From assembly GCA_002784045.1 (NCBI GenBank), contig PFJX01000120.1, positions 1-33,234 of the forward strand: DNA of 33,234 bases, read 5' to 3'. The notes below the pieces were generated by a model. That model had not been told where the DNA came from and searched no databases. It saw only the letters and a program-made list of their open reading frames with translations. The number at the start of each line of letters is the position of its first letter. Position 1 is the first letter of the stretch. The translations under genes were made by a program, and so were the position numbers. Origin of the DNA: Hydrogenophilales bacterium CG_4_10_14_3_um_filter_63_21. Lineage in GTDB: Bacteria; Pseudomonadota; Gammaproteobacteria; Burkholderiales; Thiobacillaceae. Shown here one piece after another: positions 1 through 6,763 of this stretch.

Positions 1-408
1 TTCAACCCGGCGCTGGCGGTGCGCCACGGCGGGGAGGGCGTCTGGACGCCGATTTTCCAGGCGCTCAACCTGCCTTTCATCGCGGAATTCACGGAAGTGA
101 TGGGCTGGGATTCCTCCTGGCCGGCGCTGGAGGACTATCTCCATCAAGCCGGCTTGGCCGCAGCCACGATACCCATTGCCGCCGACCGCGAATGGGCGCG
201 CGAAGAAGTAGCCCGACTGGAGCGGGTGGCGCGCTTCCAGGAAGAAGCACGCCTGCGCGAGGAGGCGGAAACGCGCCGGAAAGCGAGGCTCATGGCACCC
301 GTACCCGAACCGGAGCCGGATCGTGAGCCGCCCTGGGGCACGCCGAAGGCCAAGAAGCAGGCCATCGAGCGGCTGCGCCGGCGAATCGAGGAGAACGGCA
401 AGGAGTAG
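1..408 (+). CDS. 3' end of an unrecognised protein (5' partial)
   Basis: The reading frame is open from the first base and ends at TAG 406-408, so the gene probably starts outside the window; the GTG at 19 is only the first possible internal start. The visible part has a hydrophobic, aromatic N-terminal stretch (containing PIFQALNLPF and EVMGWDSSW), then a charged segment rich in Arg, Glu and Ala (about residues 60-95) that looks like a helical coiled coil, then a Pro/Glu-rich linker and a basic tail. I do not recognise the family and assign no function. The same frame stays open after the stop until 939, so the downstream stretch could be a decayed extension, but nothing recognisable supports that. 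Confidence 0.5.
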   Translation, partial: FNPALAVRHGGEGVWTPIFQALNLPFIAEFTEVMGWDSSWPALEDYLHQAGLAAATIPIAADREWAREEVARLERVARFQEEARLREEAETRRKARLMAPVPEPEPDREPPWGTPKAKKQAIERLRRRIEENGKE

Positions 409-1047
409 CGGTGCTCGCGCCACGATTTCGCCACGTTCATCCCGGAACGGACTGCGAACCGCAGCGGGGTGGGGCTGGAGTACCTCGCGGAGCAATTCCA
501 GATGTTGTCGGTGTTTAACGTGAAACTACCGCTATGCCCTGGCAGCCTGTCGGACTTTGGTCGTCGAAAAGCGAGAAACGGCCCCAGCGAGGCCAGTTTT
601 TGCCGGATTTGCCGCCGCATAGCCCGGCTATGGGGCAGCGGAGTCGTTGTCGCTTCAGCGACATTACGAATCCGGCGTACCCCTTGCGGGTGCAAAAATC
701 CGGTGAAAAATGGGCCGCTGCGGGTACTCGCCTCCGATCTGGACACTCATGTGCTGAAGCTGGGCCAGGACGGCATGTATCCGCTGCAGCGGTTACGCGA
801 AATCGACCCGGAGCACCTGGTCTACGAGCGTGCCAAGCTGGACCGCTCGCACGGGGTCGCTCGTGCCTTGGTGTGCGTTTGGCGGCAAACTGTAGACGCT
901 CGCGGTGGCTGGCTGCGGTCGAAGAGGCGATTGGGGTAGGTTTTCGGGGGGCGGGGTAGTCAAGTCCAGGGTTGATCGAGGTTGTGGGTGGCCAGATACC
1001 CTTGGATACTTGGGTGGATTTCCTATCTTTTTGCTTGATTGGTCTGA
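409..1047. other. Decayed or non-coding stretch, no convincing gene
   Basis: This 639-base stretch separates the partial gene at the left edge from the convergent DUF2934 gene. Several overlapping frames are open on both strands, but none has a good ribosome binding site, a recognisable domain or a normal protein composition. Two short perfect palindromes lie close together, at 618-632 (arms CATAGCC/GGCTATG) and 649-662 (arms GTCGCT/AGCGAC). The segment at about 725-880 translates in one frame to a protein-like stretch (including the words LASDLDTHV and EIDPEHLVYERAK), which may be a gene remnant. I cannot identify it. Confidence 0.45.
618..662. repeat. Two adjacent short palindromes
   Basis: The first palindrome (618-632) has 7-bp arms around one central base; two further C-G pairs can form outside one mismatch. 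The second (649-662) has 6-bp arms and a 2-base loop. They are 16 bases apart in a region without a convincing gene. Both could form hairpins in DNA or RNA. No run of T follows either, so they do not look like intrinsic terminators. Confidence 0.5.
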
Positions 1048-1497
1048 TCAGGCCCTGCCAAGCAATTGGTTGATTTCCTCCTCGGCGTCAAGCCAGTCCT
1101 GCATTTCGTAGCCGGTAGCAAACCCACGTTTTTCGGCGCGATGGTAGGCTGCCGTGGCTATCCAGCGCTCACGTTCCTCACGCGACGGCGCACTCGGCTT
1201 CGCAATGGGTTTCTTGCTGGCGGGCACTTTTTTCTTGGCCTCGCCCGCGGGTTTTGCCGCCGCGGCTGTGGTCGCGCTAGGCGCTTTGCTGACCGTTTTG
1301 GGCTTGGCGGCCGCCACCACCTTCTTGGGTTTTCCGGGTTCCATCGTGCTTACCGTCTTGCTGGTTTGTGTTGCCGCTTTGCTGGCGGTGCCCTTGGTCT
1401 TGGGGGCTGCCGCGGCCTTCTTGGGCTTGGCTGCTGCGGTGGCGGCAATCGCTTTCTTGGTGGTTCGCTTGGCTGCTGTGGCCTTGTCTTCGGACAT
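1048..1497 (-). CDS. Histone H1-like Lys/Ala-rich protein with C-terminal DUF2934 domain
   Basis: The 149-residue protein has two parts. Residues 1 to about 100 are almost entirely Lys, Ala, Pro, Thr and Ser with repeated KKA/AAKPK words, like the tails of bacterial H1-like or AlgP-like proteins that bind DNA through charge. Residues about 104-146 match the DUF2934 pattern: REERERWIATAAYHRAE, then RGF, a Gly-Tyr-Glu and DWLDAEEEI. The start is well placed: AGGAG (complement of 1506-1510) lies 8 bases before the ATG. The gene stands alone, divergent from the P-type ATPase gene. Nucleoid or nucleic-acid binding is inferred from composition; the role of DUF2934 is not known to me. Confidence 0.85.
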   Translation of the reverse strand: MSEDKATAAKRTTKKAIAATAAAKPKKAAAAPKTKGTASKAATQTSKTVSTMEPGKPKKVVAAAKPKTVSKAPSATTAAAAKPAGEAKKKVPASKKPIAKPSAPSREERERWIATAAYHRAEKRGFATGYEMQDWLDAEEEINQLLGRA

Positions 1498-1560
1498 GAA
1501 GTTTTCTCCTGCGTGAAATTCAATGAGATGGCCCGGTTCCGGGCTGGGCGAGGATAACGG

Positions 1561-1582
1561 AATAATCGCGAAATAATCGCAA
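1561..1582. repeat. Tandem imperfect 11-bp repeat in a divergent intergenic region
   Basis: AATAATCGCGA is followed directly by AATAATCGCAA, differing at one base. It lies in the 189-bp region between the divergent DUF2934 and P-type ATPase genes, which must contain the promoters for one or both. An operator role is possible but only inferred from position. A short inverted repeat (GCCCGG-TT-CCGGGC, 1531-1544) lies nearby, in the leader of the DUF2934 gene. Confidence 0.4.
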
Positions 1583-1686
1583 TCGATTTTGGCTCTTGGC
1601 GACCCAATTCAGACGGGCTGCCAGGTTGATGCCATTGGCTGCTAGCCACAAACTAGGTTGAAACAGATCCAACCCCTCTTGCCGCC

Positions 1687-4347
1687 ATGAAGATCCACCA
1701 CCTCACCGTCGACCAAGCCCTGGCCAGTCTGCACAGCCGGCGCGAGGGTCTGTCCGCTGCGGAAGCCGCGCGGCGGCTGCTGGAATATGGTGAAAACCGC
1801 ATCGAACGGCTGGCACGCCCGCCGCTGTGGCGGTTGCTGCTCAAGGAGTTCTCGCATCTGTTCGCGTTGATTCTGTGGCTGGCGGCGGGCCTGGCCTTTC
1901 TGTCGGAATGGCGCGACCCCGGCCAGGGCATGGCCGCGCTGGGCTGGGCCATTCTGGCGGTGATCCTGATCAACGGCCTGTTCTCGTTCTGGCAGGAATA
2001 CCGCGCCGAGCAGGTGCTTGCCTCCCTGGAAGCGCTGCTGCCGCGGATGGTGGCCGTGTTGCGGGACGGGGTGCGCCAGCCTCTACCGGCTGTCCAGGTG
2101 GTGCCGGGCGACATCCTGCTGTTGCAGGAAGGTGACGATGTCCCTGCCGATTGCCGGGTGATCGAGGCCTGGGGGGTGCGGGTGAACCTGGCGGCGGTGA
2201 CCGGCGAATCGCTGCCCAAGGCCCGCACCGCCGAACCCAGCCAGGCCGAGGACCTTCTTCAGGCGCGCAACGTATTGCTGGCGGGCACCGACGTGCTGGC
2301 CGGCGAGGCGCGGGCGGTGGCCTTCGCCACCGGGCGGCACAGCGAGTTCGGCAAGATTGCCCGCCTGTCCCAGCATGGTGATGTCCGCGCCTCGCCGCTG
2401 TACCGGGAAATCGCCCGTCTGTCGCGGCTGGTGGCGGTGCTGGCGGTGGCCCTGGGTGGTGGCTTCTTTCTCCTCGGCACGCTGCTTGGCCAGCCGGTCT
2501 GGGCCAGTTTCGTGTTCGCCATCGGCATCATGGTGGCCAACGTGCCCGAGGGGCTGCTGCCCACGGTGACCCTGGCGCTGTCGATGGCGGCGCGGCGGAT
2601 GGCCCGGCGCCACGCCCTGGTGCGCCACCTGCCGGCAGTGGAGACGCTGGGTGGGGCGTCGGTGATCCTCTCCGACAAGACCGGCACCCTGACCCTGAAC
2701 CGCATGGCTGTGCGGCGCCTCTGGCTGGGGGAGGGCGAGATCGCGCCGGAATCCTTGGCCGAACGGTCGGAGGGCGGCTTCGCGCTGGACATCGCCGTCC
2801 ACTGCCACACCCTGAAATGGGAAGCGGCGCAGCGGCGTTACCAGGGCGATCCCATGGAGGCCGCCCTGCTGCGCCTGGATGAGGGGCGGCGGCGCTGGCC
2901 CAAGCTCGACGAACTGCCCTTCGATGCCGAACGCCGCCGCATGTCCACCCTGCATGCCGCCCCCGACGGGCGGCGCCTGTTCTGCAAAGGCGCCCTGGAA
3001 ACGGTGCTGCCCCTGTGCAGCCGCATTCAGGATGGCGTGGCTACTCGGCCCCTGGATGAGGCCGCTCGATCGGCTGCCCTGGCGGCGGAGACGAACCTGG
3101 CCGAACGTGGCCTGCGGGTGCTGGCTCTGGCCTGGCGTCCGGTGGTGGCGGAGGAAGCCCGTGAGGATTGGGAGCAGGGCCTCATCCTGGTCGGCCTGGT
3201 CGGCCTGGCCGACCCGTTTCGCCCGGAAGTGCCGGAGGCGATACGGCGCTGCTTTGCCGCCGGCATCCGCGTGATCATGGTCACCGGCGACCATCCCCGT
3301 ACCGCCCTGGCGGTAGCGCGGCAGATCGGCCTGGTACAAGACCATCAGGAACTGGCCGGCGAGCCGCGCGTGATGACGGGCGAGGAACTGCGCCGGCTCT
3401 CGCCGACGCAACTGCAACTGGCGCTGGATCGGCCCGAACTGGTGTTCGCCCGCCTCTCCGCGGATCAAAAGCTGATCCTGGTGCGGGCGCTGCAAGCCAA
3501 GGGCCAGGTCGTCGCGGTGACGGGTGATGGCGTCAACGATGCGCCCGCCCTGCGCGCGGCTGACATCGGTGTGGCGATGGGCCGGGGTGGCACCGAAGTG
3601 GCGCGCGAGGCGGCCGACCTGGTGCTGTTGGATGACAACTTCTCCAGCATTGTCGCGGCCATCGAGGAGGGCAGGGCGGTGTACCAGAACATCCGCAAAT
3701 TCCTCACCTACATTCTCACCTCGAACATCCCGGAACTGGTGCCTTATCTGGCCTTCGTACTGTTCCGCATCCCGCTGCCGCTGACGGTGATCCAGATTCT
3801 GGCGGTGGACCTGGGCACTGACATGCTGCCTGCGCTGGCCTTGGGCGCCGAGCCGCCGCATCCCGGCCTGATGCGTGAACCGCCGCGGCCGCGTGGGCAA
3901 CATTTACTGACTTCGGGTTTGCTGCTGCGCGCATATTTGTTTCTCGGCGTGCTGGAAGCCGTGGCCGCCATGGCCACCTTCTTCTTCGTCCTTGATGGTG
4001 GCGGTTGGAAATACGGACAAGCCCTGGCCATCGGGGCGCCCCTCACCCTGCAAGCCACCACCGCCACGTTGGCCACGATCATCGTCATGCAGATGGTCAA
4101 TGTGTTTCTCTGCCGCGATCCGCTTCGTTCCGCGTTTTCCGGAGGATTTGCCGCCAACCCACTGATCTTCCTGGGCCTGGTGGTGGAATTCGGCCTGATC
4201 CTGGGTATCGCCTATACCCCCTGGGGCAACCAGTTGTTTGGCAGCGCCCCGATCGGCTGGGAAGTTTGGCTATTCGCCTTGCCTTTCGCCCTCGCCATGC
4301 TGGCCCTGGAGGAAGGCCGCAAGGCGTTCCTGCGCCGCCGCGAATAG
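1687..4347 (+). CDS. P-type cation ATPase resembling the Na,K-ATPase (type IIC) alpha subunit
   Basis: An 886-residue inner-membrane pump. Visible landmarks are an N-terminal cation-ATPase domain, M1-M2 (about 57-103), actuator TGES (172-175), phosphorylation motif DKTGTLT with Asp330, nucleotide-domain KGA (Lys434), and TGDGVNDAP (612-620). The subgroup is shown by the membrane residues. M4 reads VANVPEGLL (Glu288), M5 reads TSNIPE (Ser679, Asn680, Glu683), and M6 reads VDLGTDM (Asp708, Asp712). These match Na,K-ATPase ligands rather than the Ca pump NLVTD pattern, and M5 has Ser where the H,K-ATPase has Lys. In M8, the position of the third-sodium-site Asp is Asn805. The protein is shorter than animal alpha subunits (about 1,020 residues), and no beta-subunit gene is nearby. 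Na+ export, perhaps with K+ or H+ counter-transport, is likely but not proven. No strong ribosome binding site precedes the ATG. Confidence 0.93.
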   Translation: MKIHHLTVDQALASLHSRREGLSAAEAARRLLEYGENRIERLARPPLWRLLLKEFSHLFALILWLAAGLAFLSEWRDPGQGMAALGWAILAVILINGLFSFWQEYRAEQVLASLEALLPRMVAVLRDGVRQPLPAVQVVPGDILLLQEGDDVPADCRVIEAWGVRVNLAAVTGESLPKARTAEPSQAEDLLQARNVLLAGTDVLAGEARAVAFATGRHSEFGKIARLSQHGDVRASPLYREIARLSRLVAVLAVALGGGFFLLGTLLGQPVWASFVFAIGIMVANVPEGLLPTVTLALSMAARRMARRHALVRHLPAVETLGGASVILSDKTGTLTLNRMAVRRLWLGEGEIAPESLAERSEGGFALDIAVHCHTLKWEAAQRRYQGDPMEAALLRLDEGRRRWPKLDELPFDAERRRMSTLHAAPDGRRLFCKGALETVLPLCSRIQDGVATRPLDEAARSAALAAETNLAERGLRVLALAWRPVVAEEAREDWEQGLILVGLVGLADPFRPEVPEAIRRCFAAGIRVIMVTGDHPRTALAVARQIGLVQDHQELAGEPRVMTGEELRRLSPTQLQLALDRPELVFARLSADQKLILVRALQAKGQVVAVTGDGVNDAPALRAADIGVAMGRGGTEVAREAADLVLLDDNFSSIVAAIEEGRAVYQNIRKFLTYILTSNIPELVPYLAFVLFRIPLPLTVIQILAVDLGTDMLPALALGAEPPHPGLMREPPRPRGQHLLTSGLLLRAYLFLGVLEAVAAMATFFFVLDGGGWKYGQALAIGAPLTLQATTATLATIIVMQMVNVFLCRDPLRSAFSGGFAANPLIFLGLVVEFGLILGIAYTPWGNQLFGSAPIGWEVWLFALPFALAMLALEEGRKAFLRRRE

Positions 4348-4399
4348 GCCGTCCATTCAGGAAAATCCTGGATAATCCGGCGCTGTAACCCTCATTCGG

Positions 4400-5518
4400 A
4401 TGCCCCCCATGCTGATCGAAATCAAAACGCCTGAAATGTCCGAATCCGTCCAGAGCGGCTCGCTGCTCGTTTGGCGCAAACAGGCCGGCGAGCGGGTGTT
4501 GCGCGACGAAACCCTGGCCGAACTGGAAACCGACAAGGTCATTCTGGAAGTGGCCGCCCCGGCCGATGGCGTGCTCGCGGAAATCCGCGTGCCAGTCGGC
4601 GGCGAGGTCAAAGCGGGCGAGGTCCTGGCGGTGATCGACACGGAAGCCAGCGCCGCGCTTCACCCGGATTTGGCGCCCGCTCCCCTCGCGGCCGCACAAC
4701 TCGCCCCGGAAAAAGCCACCGTGCTTTCCCCCGCCGCCCGCCGCGCGGAAGCGGCACACGGCGCCAGCGGGTGCCCGCCGTGCCCACCGTGCGCCGAATC
4801 GCTCGAACGCAATGAGCGCCGCGTGCAGATGAGCCGCCTGCGCCAGCGCATCGCCGAGCGCCTGAAAGAAGCCCAGAACACGGCCGCCATGTTGACCACT
4901 TTCAACGAGGTCAACATGCAGCCGGTGATGGATTTGCGCGCCCGTTACCAGGAGCGTTTCCAGAAAGAACACGCGGTCAAGCTGGGTTTCATGTCCTTCT
5001 TCACCAAGGCGGTGTGCCAGGCGCTCAAGACTTACCCCTTGGTCAACGCCAGCACCGACGGCCGCGACATCATTTACCACGACTATTACGACATCGGCGT
5101 GGCGGTCAGCTCCGAGCGCGGCCTGGTGGTGCCCATCCTGCGCAACGCCGATCGCCTGTCGTTCGCGGAAATCGAAAAACAGATTGCCGACTTTGGCCGC
5201 CGCGCCAGTAGCCTGGAACTCACGCTGGAAGAAATGGCAGGCGGCACCTTCACCCTCTCCAATGGCGGCGTGTTTGGCTCCCTGCTCTCCACCCCCATCC
5301 TCAACCCGCCGCAATCCGCCGTCCTTGGCCTGCACAAGATACAGAATCGCCCCATCGCCGAGGATGGCAAGAGCGACGGCCCGGTGGTCATCCGCCCAAT
5401 GATGTACGTGGCGTTGAGCTATGACCACCGCATCATCGACGGCCGCGAGGCGGTGAGCTTTCTGAGCGCGGTGAAAGACGCGCTGGAAGACCCGGCGCGT
5501 TTGCTGTTGGAGCTGTAG
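4400..5518 (+). CDS. OdhB/SucB-like dihydrolipoyllysine acyltransferase (E2) with reduced E3-binding region
   Basis: A 372-residue 2-oxo acid dehydrogenase E2. The N-terminal lipoyl domain (about 1-80) carries the lipoylation motif ETDKV with Lys46. The C-terminal catalytic domain (about 140-372) contains the active-site sequence DHRIIDG (His343, Asp347) and ends [10 protein letters not shown], as in the 2-oxoglutarate dehydrogenase E2. Between them a peripheral-subunit-binding domain is expected. Only its start is recognisable ([13 protein letters not shown]); then comes a short Cys/Pro stretch (GCPPCPPC) and the catalytic domain begins, so the E3-binding domain looks truncated. Usual E2s are about 400-420 residues. 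Neither sucA nor lpd is adjacent, which is unusual for odhB, so a paralogue or specialised E2 is possible. The second ATG (4409) fits known OdhB N-termini slightly better; neither start has a clear Shine-Dalgarno sequence. Confidence 0.85.
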   Translation: MPPMLIEIKTPEMSESVQSGSLLVWRKQAGERVLRDETLAELETDKVILEVAAPADGVLAEIRVPVGGEVKAGEVLAVIDTEASAALHPDLAPAPLAAAQLAPEKATVLSPAARRAEAAHGASGCPPCPPCAESLERNERRVQMSRLRQRIAERLKEAQNTAAMLTTFNEVNMQPVMDLRARYQERFQKEHAVKLGFMSFFTKAVCQALKTYPLVNASTDGRDIIYHDYYDIGVAVSSERGLVVPILRNADRLSFAEIEKQIADFGRRASSLELTLEEMAGGTFTLSNGGVFGSLLSTPILNPPQSAVLGLHKIQNRPIAEDGKSDGPVVIRPMMYVALSYDHRIIDGREAVSFLSAVKDALEDPARLLLEL

Positions 5519-5589
5519 CGCCAGCGCGGTATTGGAAACGTCGGTTTACCGGCGGAAACGAGGGCGCGATTAAAGCCGCAAACCGAGAC

Positions 5590-6606
5590 TCAAACCCGTA
5601 GCAGCGCGGTCTTCAACGGTGGCTTGCCGTCCGGGCTGGGGAAATCCGCCTCCGGCTCGATCCACTCCGCCTCACGGATGCGTCGCCCGGCCTTGCGGGC
5701 GCTGCGCTGCAACTGGTCGAGCCAGGCATCCCGATCCACTTCCGCCACGTTGTTGCAGCAGATCAGCGTGCCGCCTTCCGCCGTGGCCAGCAGCGCCGGC
5801 TTGAACAGGGCGGGGTAGTCGTTGACCAGGTCCACCACGCCGAACGGGCTCTTGGCGTAGCGGGGGGGATCCAGGAACACCCAGTCGAACTGCTGCGGCT
5901 CCAGCTTCGGAAACGGTGGCAGGCGCTTGCCCCGCACACGTTGCGGCTGACCCAGGCCGGAAAATTGGCGCAGGGCGGCAAAGACATCGCTGTGCACCCT
6001 GCGTGGCCGGGTTGCCAGGTCGTTCAGGCGGATGTTTTCATTGCCCACCCTCAGGCTCGACTCGGCGAAATCCACGTTGGCCACGAAACGCGCGCCCGCC
6101 TTGGCGGCGGCGATGCCGACCCCGCAGGTATAGGCGAACAGGTTGAGCAGCGATTTGCCCGCGACCTCCGCCATCACCCGCCTCCGGCTGGCGCGCAGGT
6201 CGAGGAACAACCAGGGGTCTTGCCCCTCGTGGCGGGCCTGGATGCGGTAATTCACGCCCAGTTCACGTGCCTGCCGCGGCAGCCGCGCGGCGACCTCCTG
6301 TTCGGCGGTAAGCGGATTGCGGATGCGCGAATTGGCCTGGCTGCGATCGTTGTAGAGGGGAACCAAACCCGGCAACGCATCGGCATAGAAAGCCTCCAGC
6401 GCGGCAACTTCGCCCGCGGCCAGGCTACGGTGAAAACTCTGCACCAGGAGCAGATCGCCATAACGGTCCACCGTCAGTCCCGGCATGCCCTCCACGCTGC
6501 CATGGAAGAGACGGTAGGTATCGGTTTGCTCGCTGTGCAAGCGGGTCAGCAGATCGGCCCGCGCATCGCGGGCGGCGGCCAGCAGGCCGGGAAGAAAATC
6601 GGACAT
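5590..6606 (-). CDS. RlmI-like class I SAM-dependent (rRNA) methyltransferase
   Basis: A 338-residue protein of the COG1092/RlmI type, which methylates a base in 23S rRNA. Residues about 40-56 carry the family's PGLTVDRYGD sequence, motif I is NLFAYTCGVGIA (155-166) for SAM binding, and motif IV is DPPRY (246-250). E. coli RlmI is about 396 residues and starts with a PUA RNA-binding domain; this one lacks most of that domain, so the RNA target may differ. I chose the ATG at 6606 (MSDFLPGLL); an in-frame upstream ATG at 6654 would add 16 residues of unlikely composition. It converges with the E2 gene and is divergent from the permease gene. The substrate is not determined by the sequence. Confidence 0.85.
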   Translation of the reverse strand: MSDFLPGLLAAARDARADLLTRLHSEQTDTYRLFHGSVEGMPGLTVDRYGDLLLVQSFHRSLAAGEVAALEAFYADALPGLVPLYNDRSQANSRIRNPLTAEQEVAARLPRQARELGVNYRIQARHEGQDPWLFLDLRASRRRVMAEVAGKSLLNLFAYTCGVGIAAAKAGARFVANVDFAESSLRVGNENIRLNDLATRPRRVHSDVFAALRQFSGLGQPQRVRGKRLPPFPKLEPQQFDWVFLDPPRYAKSPFGVVDLVNDYPALFKPALLATAEGGTLICCNNVAEVDRDAWLDQLQRSARKAGRRIREAEWIEPEADFPSPDGKPPLKTALLRV

Positions 6607-6763
6607 GGGGTGCGCGGGTGGGCAAGGGAGAAAGCATTCTACCGGCGCGGTCAAGGCTAACGATCATGCCCGGATGGCCTGATGAAGCCCCTACGACATG
6701 GCGGTTGTTTCACGTTAACCTGGCCTACCCTATACCGCATTTCCTTATCCCCCTCCGTTTTCC

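Noticed and set aside
6694-6750. Promoter for the YbbP-type permease gene (TTTCAC, 17 bases, TATACC)
   Set aside because: The -35 part matches only 2 of 6 consensus bases, so the site cannot be supported, although a promoter must exist in this gap.
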